The notes under the pieces are model-generated. The model had not been told where the DNA came from and ran no database searches. It was given only the letters and a program-made list of their open reading frames with translations. A program made the position numbers and the translations under genes. A stretch of DNA of 6,694 bases, taken from positions 1 to 6,694 of the forward strand of contig DHLV01000086.1 of NCBI GenBank assembly GCA_002405445.1. Direction: 5' to 3'. The stretch comes from Flammeovirgaceae bacterium UBA4659 (lineage in GTDB: Bacteria > Bacteroidota > Bacteroidia > Cytophagales > Cyclobacteriaceae). Positions within the stretch are counted from its first letter, which is position 1; every line of letters begins with the position of its first letter. This document shows, one piece after another, positions 1 to 6,694 of the stretch.

Positions 1-1115
1 GTACGAATGTTGGTTTGCGGATCCCACAAATTGGTCACTCCAAAATAATCACCAGTCTCCGGCATTAACTGCATTAAGCCAATCGCGCCCGCCCACGATT
101 TCACATTGGGGTCAAAGTGCGACTCTTGATAAACAATGGAGGCAACCAGTCTCCAATCCCAACCCAGGTCTCTCGCTCCTTGTTTTAATTGCTCATCATA
201 GGGCGATAGTTTGTTGCCACCCAAACTCGAGTAGTCGCTTTCCGCCAGTGTAATTGAAAACCGCGGGCTATTAAAGTACTTGTCATACACCACTTGAAAG
301 ATACCGTTGCGTTTCACTTTGGTGAGCCATTCATTAAGTGCGGTTAATAGTTGAGGTGAATTGCTTCGCACACCCCAAGCAATTTGTTGCGGCAAACTGA
401 TAACGGTATTGATATCTAGATTGGGGTAATACAAAGAGTTGACCATGGCGATAGTCTGGTCTGTTACGGTGTATTTGATTTCTCCGGTGGCAACCTTTCG
501 AATCAATGACTCTGTTTCTGCCAGTGCGCTGTCTTCTTTGATGATGATGTCGCCACCAATTTCTTGCGATAGGTTTTTGAGTCGCTCACTAAAAGACGAA
601 CTGTGCAATACATGCACTTCTTTTCCTTTGAGATCCACCGCATCGCGTACAAGTTTTTTCTCTACCACAGCCGGTGGTTGCATGCGCCAGTTGGCGGGCT
701 TCTTTTGCACCAATACTTGATGGGTCGAATAATGCGGTTGCGAAAAAGACAAATACTGAGTCCGTTCTTTTGTAATGGTAAGCGGAAAGGCCAGCACATC
801 GCCCTCGCCTTTGTTGAGTTGGTCAATCGCCTCCTCCACCCCCGAAATAACTTTGATTTTTAATTTGACTTTTAGCTGCTTGGCAAAATATTGTAGCAGT
901 TCATACTCGTAGCCCATGGGCGTGCCACGGTAAATGAAATAGCTGACTGAATTATTATCGACAAGAGCGTTGAGGTAGCCGCGCTTTTGTATGCCCGCTA
1001 AATCGAATTCAATCAAAGGAGATTCGGCAAAAGCAGGTGGCTGCTTAGATGGCTTGCATTGCGTGGCTGTAAGCCCTACCACGACAAAAAAAACCGCCCA
1101 TTTCTTTTTGCCCAT
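1..1115 (-). CDS. mltF: MltF-type membrane-bound lytic murein transglycosylase, 3' end beyond window
   Basis: Reading the minus strand from an ATG at 1115 gives 371 codons without a stop, running off the left edge. Residues 1-20 are a signal peptide: KKK, then a hydrophobic stretch, then Cys20 in LTATQC. Residues about 44-282 resemble a family 3 periplasmic solute-binding domain (GYEYELLQYFAKQL at 68-81, GDVLAFPLTITKER at 105-118, AWGVRSNSP at 246-254). From about 300 an SLT (lysozyme-like) domain begins. The catalytic glutamate is expected to be Glu331 in YQESHFDP, followed by GAIGLMQLMPET at 343-354. This order of domains is that of MltF, which cleaves the MurNAc-GlcNAc bond of peptidoglycan to give 1,6-anhydromuropeptides; in Pseudomonas MltF the binding domain is an allosteric sensor of peptidoglycan fragments. 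E. coli MltF has 518 residues, so roughly 100-150 residues are probably missing here. The gene follows the terminator of the upstream operon and no good promoter is visible. Residue Q before Cys20 makes the lipobox atypical. Family assignment is firm; orthology to E. coli mltF is inferred. Confidence 0.92.
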   Translation of the reverse strand, partial: MGKKKWAVFFVVVGLTATQCKPSKQPPAFAESPLIEFDLAGIQKRGYLNALVDNNSVSYFIYRGTPMGYEYELLQYFAKQLKVKLKIKVISGVEEAIDQLNKGEGDVLAFPLTITKERTQYLSFSQPHYSTHQVLVQKKPANWRMQPPAVVEKKLVRDAVDLKGKEVHVLHSSSFSERLKNLSQEIGGDIIIKEDSALAETESLIRKVATGEIKYTVTDQTIAMVNSLYYPNLDINTVISLPQQIAWGVRSNSPQLLTALNEWLTKVKRNGIFQVVYDKYFNSPRFSITLAESDYSSLGGNKLSPYDEQLKQGARDLGWDWRLVASIVYQESHFDPNVKSWAGAIGLMQLMPETGDYFGVTNLWDPQTNIR

Positions 1116-1141
1116 TGGTGAAAGTAACAAGAAAATGGGGC
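1086..1141 (-). promoter_or_regulatory. Possible hairpin plus T-run enclosing the start codon of the transglycosylase gene
   Basis: On the minus strand, the segment 1141-1129 (GCCCCATTTTCTT) can pair with 1106-1096 (AAGAAATGGGC), giving 10 base pairs with two single-base bulges. The loop of about 22 nt holds the ATG at 1115-1113. GG and then eight T follow at 1093-1086, so the structure resembles an intrinsic terminator placed across the start codon. The same 5' arm can instead pair with 1116-1110 (AATGGGC, which includes the ATG), making a shorter hairpin that buries the start. The two pairings exclude each other. It could be a back-up terminator, an attenuator, or chance; folding was done by eye and function is inference. 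Confidence 0.3.
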
Positions 1142-1155
1142 AAAAAAAAACCGCC
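1086..1155 (-). repeat. Direct repeat of 13 nt: terminator 3' arm and T-run copied into the next gene
   Basis: The minus-strand string GGCGGTTTTTTTT occurs at 1155-1143, where it is the 3' arm and T-run of the terminator. It occurs again, identical, at 1098-1086, where it lies in codons 6-10 of the transglycosylase gene (last base of Trp6, then Ala-Val-Phe-Phe). The copies are 57 bases apart. The terminator's 5' arm could in principle pair with either copy. Confidence 0.7.
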
Positions 1156-1174
1156 ACGAAGGCGGTCTTTTTTT
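1142..1174 (-). terminator. Intrinsic (rho-independent) terminator of the receptor/lipoprotein operon
   Basis: A perfect 5-bp G+C stem, CCGCC/GGCGG (1165-1161 with 1155-1151), surrounds a five-base loop TTCGT. It is followed on the minus strand by nine T at 1150-1142. Seven A at 1174-1168 precede it and can extend the stem against the T-run, with one G-T pair. The hairpin starts about 20 bases after the FAS1 gene's TAA, as expected for the end of that transcript. A T-run also follows it on the plus strand (1168-1174), so it could work both ways, although no plus-strand gene is seen. Confidence 0.87.
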
Positions 1175-1191
1175 GCTTTTCAGAAAGCAGT

Positions 1192-2415
1192 TTAATTTGA
1201 CCTCAACACAGCACTAATTTGATGCAACACGCCTGCATTGGTCAAATTATTTACGGAGGTTACTGTTGCGTCAGCAGTTGGAGCCGAAACGGTAGAATTC
1301 AAATCATTGATCGTAACCGGATTTCCAGCACTAAGAATAGTAAATGCCTTGCCTGCGAGCGCAGTATTCACCGTTTGGCCATTCGACAAATCGGTACTCA
1401 AGACACGACCTGGCACAACATGATACCTCACTAAATCAGCCAAAGCAGCAGGCGACAAGTTGTTAATCGCAGTTCTGGCCGCAGCCTCATCGGCTACCCC
1501 CAAATAAGTTAAGAAAGCTGCGTCCGTTGGTGCGAAGACTGTAAAATCAGGGAACGGTTGGGCAATAGGGATGATTACAGTTGCCAATTCTGCTCTTGCA
1601 ATTGCCATTGATAGCAAGTTGTAGTTTGTTCCTACAGCATCCACCGGTGCCAAGGCAGCGGCATCAGTCAAGTTAATGGGGCCTGGCGTTGTAGAAGGCG
1701 CAACGGGCGGAACTCTTCGCAGCGTTGTTCCATAAACTGTAACGGCAGGCGGAGAGACGCCATAATTTACACCAAAGTTCAACAGAGAAGCAATCCAAAT
1801 ATTGGCGTTTGATACAGGAATCAACACACGGTCAATTGAGTGGATGACTCCATTCGAAGCATCAATATCGAGCGTTACACTTTGCGCCCCATTACCAGCA
1901 GAATTTTGCACCGCACGGTTGGCATTCAGCACCACGTTTGCGCCTACTTTTGAAATGGAAATGCGGGTAGTACCATTCAGCGTTACAAAACCTTGTGCAC
2001 CTGTTACCTTATCTGATTTCACTTCGGAAATGATTACGTGGTAAAGCAACACGCTCGTCAGCGTTGACAGGCTCGGACTGGTGGTGGTTGATAGCGTACT
2101 ATTGATCCAAGTCAGAATAGCTGCTTCGTCAGCACCGGCAGTGGGTATGTTGATGGCGTTAAAATAAGCCACAAAAGCCGCATCGGTCGGAGCAAAAACA
2201 GTGAATGCACCAGCATTGTTGTTAGCAAACGTGTTCGCTAAGCCTGTGCGGGTGAGCGCTGCTGTCAAAATGTTAAAGTCATTGCTGCCACTGGCAATTT
2301 CAGTAATGGTGCTACCAGATGGAGGCGCCACCGGTTTAAAGTCATCGGTACAACTGATCGCTGTAGCCAAGCAAGCGAAAAGGATGACTGCGTTAAGTAT
2401 ATGGTTCGTTTTCAT
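1192..2415 (-). CDS. Surface lipoprotein with two fasciclin (FAS1) domains
   Basis: This is a complete 407-residue protein, ATG at 2415 and TAA at 1194-1192. Residues 1-22 are a lipoprotein signal peptide with lipobox AISC (Cys22), followed by TDD. Acidic residues just after the cysteine resemble the signal that sends Bacteroidota lipoproteins to the cell surface. FAS1 domain 1 spans about 37-200: first conserved block FTVFAPTDAAF at 71-81, the Tyr-His pair in LLYHVI at 123-128, second block NGVIHSIDRVLIP at 188-200. FAS1 domain 2 spans about 263-405: FTVFAPTDAAF at 291-301, VRYHVV at 329-334, AGVLHQISAVL at 394-404. A Pro/Thr-rich linker of about 60 residues joins them. FAS1 domains are known in cell-adhesion and matrix proteins from bacteria to animals. 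Here adhesion or ligand holding at the cell surface is inferred; no substrate can be named. The gene starts 20 nt after the DUF4397 gene's stop, with no Shine-Dalgarno sequence, and is followed by the operon terminator. The two copies of the first block are identical in protein but use different codons, so the duplication is old. Confidence 0.94.
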   Translation of the reverse strand: MKTNHILNAVILFACLATAISCTDDFKPVAPPSGSTITEIASGSNDFNILTAALTRTGLANTFANNNAGAFTVFAPTDAAFVAYFNAINIPTAGADEAAILTWINSTLSTTTSPSLSTLTSVLLYHVIISEVKSDKVTGAQGFVTLNGTTRISISKVGANVVLNANRAVQNSAGNGAQSVTLDIDASNGVIHSIDRVLIPVSNANIWIASLLNFGVNYGVSPPAVTVYGTTLRRVPPVAPSTTPGPINLTDAAALAPVDAVGTNYNLLSMAIARAELATVIIPIAQPFPDFTVFAPTDAAFLTYLGVADEAAARTAINNLSPAALADLVRYHVVPGRVLSTDLSNGQTVNTALAGKAFTILSAGNPVTINDLNSTVSAPTADATVTSVNNLTNAGVLHQISAVLRSN

Positions 2416-2435
2416 ATTCGTCAGATTTTAAAAAA

Positions 2436-3497
2436 TTAATTGTGCACGCCCACTGAGGCGCCTAAAGCTGATGCGCCTGTTCCGCCTACTAGACCTCTTG
2501 CAACTACAGTGTACACCTTACCTGCCTGTAGCGTAACGTTGGGCACCGCTAACGCAAGCGCAGTAAACCCTGGGGTAGTGTGTACCTCCACAGTATAGCT
2601 GTTGCTTGCCGCGCCAATCGTTATAGTAGAAAAACTTGGCGCAGTAGCCGTTCTAGATCCCGCTGAAGGCGAAAATCCACCGGCAACAGACATTACATTC
2701 ACTGCGGCAGTAGTTACCACGTTGATATCTGCACCACCTGCTGTTGGTACTAATCGTACAAACACACCCGGTGCATTTGGCGATGCGTGAACGAATCGGA
2801 TGAAGGCCTGATTAGCAGTAACAGCTGCTGCAATTACAGCATCAGTAGGATACGAATCGGTTATCACATAGAACCTAGCACCGCCCGGATCTGATACACC
2901 GGCAGGTATGGTTCCGATTGAAACAAAGGCAGCTTGCTCGCCAGCACTAAGCGCTCTGAATGCATCATTTGATATCTGAGCGCGGGTTGTGCGGTTATAA
3001 TACGTAAGGTCAGCAGCTAACGCTTGTGTAGTTGAGTTAATACTGAAAGTGCGCAAAGGCGCAGGTCTTTCCAATTCGTCTACAGCAATAAAGGTGTACC
3101 GCGCATTTGGCGCAGCCACCAAGTTACCAATGCCTGTATTTGTTGCTCTAAAAATCAAATCGTTAGAGCCTAACACTCCACCAATAGCACCAGATGTAGC
3201 CTTGGCCCTTATGCTGGTGTTCGCGATGTTATTCAATCCGGGAGTGGTAATTGCCACGCTCTTATAGCCACCCGTTAACCCGGCACCTAAATCGGCCGTA
3301 CCCAAGTTTACCCCATTTACAAAAAAGTCAAGCGAAGGACCACCCGTGGTGGCGTTGATAAAGAAGAAGTTCGCGTTGTTGGTGGATGGGTTGGCTACTG
3401 TTGTATTAGCGCTTCGAATGCCGTCATTCTCATCGCAAGAAAATAACGCCATCGACAGGACCGCTGTTAACCCTAAAATTTTATGTATTGATTTCAT
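2436..3497 (-). CDS. DUF4397-domain lipoprotein
   Basis: The preferred start is the ATG at 3497, giving 353 residues and a compact lipoprotein signal peptide: MKSIHKI, a hydrophobic core, and lipobox LFSC with Cys21. The next residues are DENDG, acidic as expected for a surface-exported Bacteroidota lipoprotein. An in-frame ATG at 3512 would add five residues and cannot be excluded. The mature protein appears to hold two related beta-rich units. The first begins near residue 43 (FFFINATTGGPSLDFFVNG). The second has the clearest DUF4397 signature, FIRFVHASPNAPGVFVRLV at about 232-250, ending in VYTVVARGLVGG at 328-339. A segment of about 70 residues between them is not recognised. DUF4397 has no established biochemical function; such proteins are usually exported and beta-sandwich-like. 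The gene sits 20 nt after the receptor stop and 20 nt before the FAS1 gene, so it is very probably cotranscribed with both. A surface accessory or adhesive role is inference. Confidence 0.86.
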   Translation of the reverse strand: MKSIHKILGLTAVLSMALFSCDENDGIRSANTTVANPSTNNANFFFINATTGGPSLDFFVNGVNLGTADLGAGLTGGYKSVAITTPGLNNIANTSIRAKATSGAIGGVLGSNDLIFRATNTGIGNLVAAPNARYTFIAVDELERPAPLRTFSINSTTQALAADLTYYNRTTRAQISNDAFRALSAGEQAAFVSIGTIPAGVSDPGGARFYVITDSYPTDAVIAAAVTANQAFIRFVHASPNAPGVFVRLVPTAGGADINVVTTAAVNVMSVAGGFSPSAGSRTATAPSFSTITIGAASNSYTVEVHTTPGFTALALAVPNVTLQAGKVYTVVARGLVGGTGASALGASVGVHN

Positions 3498-3517
3498 ATG
3501 CTTTCGATTCATTAGAG

Positions 3518-6500
3518 TTAAAAAATATAACGTACACCAAATTGCAACTGCCAACGGCTGGCCACGCTGGTGGCATTGAGGTACGAATTAGTAAGTGGCG
3601 TACCATCAGGATTCAAGTTGAACGTGTACACAGGTCTTCCGGTAGTAGCAGCCCAAGGCAAACCCTGTGTGCTGAGAGGCCCTGCGTTGGCAACAGGTTG
3701 AGCCAAAGAACCGGCAGTATGAGGCTGCTCGTACCCTACGAAGTTCAGCAACTGAGTTCTTGCCGGCAATTGAACAACCCCTGCGCCCGAGTCAAACAAG
3801 TTCAACGCATTTTCTAAGTTGAGCGATAATTGGATGGTATTTCTCTTGCCTTTTACGTCAAAATAGAAATCCTGAAGAATACTGAAGTTTAAACGATGCA
3901 CCCAGGGAGCAATCGCACCATTACGTTCCGCATATTTACCGCGGTTGGCATTCAAATAATCGTCTTGCGAAATGTAGTTATCCAATTGCCGCCAAATCGT
4001 GGCAATGTCGCGAGAGTCGTTGGCATTGGTAGTAGTAAGAACTATTTCGCTTTGGCTGCGAGGGATGTAAATCAAGTCATTACCCGCGATACCATCGCTA
4101 TTTACATCGCCTGCATAGGTGTATGAGAAATTATTACCTGAGTTACCTGTATAGGTAAAACCAAACGTGGTAGCAAAGTTCTTGAAGTACTCCTTACGAT
4201 AAGTACCATACGCAATAATCCTGTGTGGCACCAAAGTAGCAGCGAAAGACTGACCAGAGAAGTTGGGACCCAACACATTGTTTTGTGACGAGAAGATACC
4301 GCCCGCAGTTGAACCACCTTGAGAGTTAATCTCGCGTGAATCAGTGTAGGTGTAGGCAGCTGTCAAATTAAAATTCTGGTTGAATGTTTTTGACAATTGT
4401 GCAGTTACGCTCCACTGGTAGCCTTTGTTGGTGTTATCAAGTACCAATGCTTGGGTAATATCCCCGCTTAAACGCCTATCATTGGCAATGATGGCCCGAT
4501 CAGCGCCTGCCGCGCCATACAGCGGACGTCCATCACCCTGCAAAGTTGCAACGGCTGGGGCAAGGTTCGCATCGCGCATCAGCACGGCATTAATATCTTT
4601 TGTGAAAATCCACTCCAATGTACCAACTATACCTCCGGGAAGTTTTTGGTCGATGGCCAAGTTGCTCCTCCATACTTGAGGAAACTTAAAGTCTTTGGCT
4701 ACGGCATTGATACCCGCAGTAACTGCCGGGCGTCCAAAGTTGCGATCCAGTGGATTGGTGATCAACTGAGGGGTACCGGTGGCAAGGTTCGAGTAAAGTT
4801 CGCTTGGCGCTAAATAAGGCGTAAAGCTGAAATCGTAAGGGAGACCGTCTCCATTATTGGTAAAAGGAACAGCGGCTCCCTGCGGATTGATTTGACCAAA
4901 GAACAGACCATTATTGCTAACTGTATTAGACAACCAAACAAATGGAATGCGGCCGGTTAACAAACCTGTACCACCGCGCACTTGGGTGGTGCGATCACCC
5001 TTTACGTCCCAGTTAAATCCGACACGTGGAGAAAAGAGCGGCTGCACGGTTGGCCATGCGCCCACACGAAGCTGTTCACCGTTCAAATTCAATGAATTCA
5101 CATAGTTATTGGTAGGCAAATCCGTGAGGTAGGTTGGCACGTCTACACGAATACCAGCTGTTAACTTCACGTTTTTGATGCCTGTGTATTCGTCTTGCGC
5201 AAAGAACCCTAGTTGTAAAGCAGACCACTTAGCGGCTGTAGCGGCCGGACCACCGGGAACGCCCACAAACTGAATGGTATATTGGGCTGGTCTAAAGGAT
5301 GCGGTTGTTGCAGGGTTTGCATCACCGATAAAGTCCGCAATGCTATTGTACCGATATACCCCGTTTACTACCTGCGTGAACACGTTGTTGAAACTATAAA
5401 GTTCATTGGCAGTACCTAGCGTAACCGTGTGATTCTTTAAATAAGCAGAGAAGAAGTCATTGATTTGAATAACGTCTTGGTCAAGCTTGTTATTCGGAGT
5501 AAACGGATCAGGGCCAAAAGAGGTAAGGTTGTTTCCGTTGGGGCCGAGGATATCCACCAACGGCCTATTTGGTGTGTCGATGCCACCTGCATCTTGGCGG
5601 AAGTCGCGGAAAGCGCTATAACCTACCACCAAGTTGTTGGTGAACAAGCCTCCTTTAAATGTTGAGTTGAGTTCAGCTGTAACAGATGTTTGGTTGTTGT
5701 TGATGCGGTAATAAGAAGATGAGAACGACAACACATTGTTGGTGTTACCACGGCCGCCTTGAGGACCACCAGTGAAACCACCCGAGCTGCTTGGAGGAAC
5801 ATCTTGGAAAGCACTAGTGATATTTCCACGCACGGTTAGCTTGTGGTTCTGGTTAATGTTATAGTCGAAACGTGCCACGTATCTTTGACTTTCCGTTGCA
5901 CGATTAAAATTCTGGAAAACACCAGGATCATAACCGAATAGTAAATTTCCATTGGCATCTCTACCATTGAGAAGAAAATCCCGCAATCCCGCAAGTCCTG
6001 TTAATGGATCATTGTCGGCAGAAGCTTGCGTTTCTGTCGGGCCTTGTGGCGAAGTTCCTGTAGGACGGGCTGTAAATGTATAAGCTGGATCTTTGCGAGT
6101 TTCAAATTCAGCGTTTACAAAGAAGAACAACTTGTTTTTTATGATCGGCCCACCTAAGCGAAAACCGTAGTTGTTATAATTAAAGTTCGGTACCGGAGAT
6201 TCGACACCTGCAATTTTAGACCCTGTAAAACTCTCATTTCTGAAAAAGTAATATGCTGAACCAGCCAATGTGTTTGTTCCGCTGCGGGTTACAGCACTAA
6301 TTCCAGCACCAGTGAAATTACCTTGGCGCAAATCGTAAGGAGACAGCTGAACGGTTACCTCTTGTATGGCATCCAAACTAAAGGGAGTTGTGTTCGATTG
6401 ACCGGCTGGGATCGGGCTCAAACCAAATACGTTATTGGCAGTGGCACCGTCAATGGTCAAGTTATTGTACAAATTGCTTCGTCCTCCGAAGCTGAAATTT

Positions 6501-6694
6501 CCACCAGCTTGTGGGGTCAAACTGGTGAAGTCACGAAAATCGCGCGCGATAGATGGCAATCGCTGGATTTGATTCACACCAAAATTGGTGGAGGCACCAA
6601 TCTTTTCAGAGTTCAACACCGGATCTTGTGCGCCCGATACCACTATCTCTTGCAACTGGGTTGATTCATCGGCCAGCTTAAAGTTCACCACCAA
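3518..6694 (-). CDS. Oar-like TonB-dependent outer-membrane receptor, 5' end beyond window
   Basis: The frame is open from the right edge to TAA at 3520-3518, 1058 codons in view. The real start, signal peptide and most of an N-terminal carboxypeptidase-regulatory-like domain must lie outside; the TTG at the edge is just a mid-gene codon. Residues about 1-21 look like the end of that domain, with LQEIVVSG at 14-21. The plug follows: LTIDGATANNVFG at 79-91, then AIQEVTVQLSPYDLRQGNF at 109-127 and SAVTRSGTN at 133-141. The rest is a large Asn- and aromatic-rich beta-barrel with Oar-type stretches SPRVGFNWDV (555-564) and TQVRGGTGLLTGRIPFVWLS (570-589). It ends in QFGVRYIF, whose terminal Phe is the usual barrel-assembly signal. 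I see no cysteine. A DVNSDGIAGND loop at 863-873 resembles a calcium-binding loop. Such receptors use TonB/ExbBD energy to import bulky ligands; some Oar proteins are tied to protein secretion or surface functions. The ligand here is unknown. Two lipoprotein genes follow 20 nt apart. The sequence lacks SusC hallmarks and no SusD partner is seen. Confidence 0.93.
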   Translation of the reverse strand: MVVNFKLADESTQLQEIVVSGAQDPVLNSEKIGASTNFGVNQIQRLPSIARDFRDFTSLTPQAGGNFSFGGRSNLYNNLTIDGATANNVFGLSPIPAGQSNTTPFSLDAIQEVTVQLSPYDLRQGNFTGAGISAVTRSGTNTLAGSAYYFFRNESFTGSKIAGVESPVPNFNYNNYGFRLGGPIIKNKLFFFVNAEFETRKDPAYTFTARPTGTSPQGPTETQASADNDPLTGLAGLRDFLLNGRDANGNLLFGYDPGVFQNFNRATESQRYVARFDYNINQNHKLTVRGNITSAFQDVPPSSSGGFTGGPQGGRGNTNNVLSFSSSYYRINNNQTSVTAELNSTFKGGLFTNNLVVGYSAFRDFRQDAGGIDTPNRPLVDILGPNGNNLTSFGPDPFTPNNKLDQDVIQINDFFSAYLKNHTVTLGTANELYSFNNVFTQVVNGVYRYNSIADFIGDANPATTASFRPAQYTIQFVGVPGGPAATAAKWSALQLGFFAQDEYTGIKNVKLTAGIRVDVPTYLTDLPTNNYVNSLNLNGEQLRVGAWPTVQPLFSPRVGFNWDVKGDRTTQVRGGTGLLTGRIPFVWLSNTVSNNGLFFGQINPQGAAVPFTNNGDGLPYDFSFTPYLAPSELYSNLATGTPQLITNPLDRNFGRPAVTAGINAVAKDFKFPQVWRSNLAIDQKLPGGIVGTLEWIFTKDINAVLMRDANLAPAVATLQGDGRPLYGAAGADRAIIANDRRLSGDITQALVLDNTNKGYQWSVTAQLSKTFNQNFNLTAAYTYTDSREINSQGGSTAGGIFSSQNNVLGPNFSGQSFAATLVPHRIIAYGTYRKEYFKNFATTFGFTYTGNSGNNFSYTYAGDVNSDGIAGNDLIYIPRSQSEIVLTTTNANDSRDIATIWRQLDNYISQDDYLNANRGKYAERNGAIAPWVHRLNFSILQDFYFDVKGKRNTIQLSLNLENALNLFDSGAGVVQLPARTQLLNFVGYEQPHTAGSLAQPVANAGPLSTQGLPWAATTGRPVYTFNLNPDGTPLTNSYLNATSVASRWQLQFGVRYIF

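Noticed and set aside
439..863. Plus-strand open frames of 93 and 86 codons.
   Set aside because: They lie opposite the transglycosylase, which has clear conserved domains in the minus frame. Their proteins show no recognisable motif or plausible leader.
1119..1144. Possible Bacteroidota promoter for the transglycosylase (TTTG at 1144-1141 and TACTTTCA at 1126-1119).
   Set aside because: Only part of the TAnnTTTG box matches, the gap between the boxes is about 14 bases instead of about 19, and the transcript would start within the gene.
991..1200. Plus-strand open frame of 69 codons crossing the intergenic region.
   Set aside because: It overlaps the transglycosylase start and the terminator hairpin, and its protein includes translated A- and T-runs.
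3498..3554. Longer DUF4397 protein starting at 3554.
   Set aside because: It would overlap the receptor's 3' end and place 19 extra residues before a normal lipoprotein signal peptide that starts at 3497.
3488..3817. Plus-strand open frame of 109 codons, and one of 113 codons at 6323-6664.
   Set aside because: Both are antisense to the receptor gene, whose minus frame carries conserved family motifs in these regions.
6692..6694. TTG at the right edge as the start of the receptor gene.
   Set aside because: The protein at this point is already at the end of an N-terminal domain and lacks a signal peptide, so the gene continues beyond the window.
2436..6694. SusC/SusD nutrient-uptake pair.
   Set aside because: The receptor resembles the Oar group, and neither downstream lipoprotein shows SusD features such as helical TPR-like repeats.
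1..6694. tRNA, rRNA, CRISPR array, insertion sequence or prophage parts.
   Set aside because: Reading both strands showed no cloverleaf, regularly spaced repeats, transposase motifs or terminal inverted repeats; nearly all bases lie in the four envelope genes.

Overview
The window looks like part of a Bacteroidota chromosome. The evidence is an Oar-type TonB-dependent outer-membrane receptor, two lipoproteins with acidic residues right after the lipid-anchor cysteine, A/T-rich leaders without a clear Shine-Dalgarno sequence, and TAA stops. An environmental Cytophagales-like member is plausible, but the genus cannot be read from this sequence. All recognised genes lie on the minus strand, so the window reads right to left. 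Coding density is very high and no stretch over 100 bases is empty.

Layout in transcription order: (1) 6694-3518, most of an Oar-like TonB-dependent receptor. Its start lies beyond the right edge; the plug, the beta-barrel and the terminal Phe are present. (2) 3497-2436, a DUF4397-type surface lipoprotein. (3) 2415-1192, a lipoprotein with two fasciclin (FAS1) domains. (4) 1174-1142, a strong intrinsic terminator. (5) 1115-1, an MltF-type lytic murein transglycosylase, cut by the left edge after its catalytic glutamate.

Genes 1-3 are separated by two spacers of exactly 20 nt (using the preferred start of gene 2) and end at one terminator, so they very probably form one operon. It encodes a receptor plus two predicted cell-surface lipoproteins. 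No SusD-like gene is visible, so this is not a standard SusC/SusD pair. Whether the lipoproteins work with the receptor or are adhesive or matrix proteins exported alongside it is inference. The transglycosylase is a separate peptidoglycan-remodelling gene. Its leader is unusual: a copy of the terminator's 3' arm and T-run recurs inside its first codons, and the start codon falls in the loop of a terminator-like hairpin.

Overall this is mostly ordinary envelope biology. The best candidates for a second look are the receptor/DUF4397/FAS1 gene set and the start region of the transglycosylase gene.
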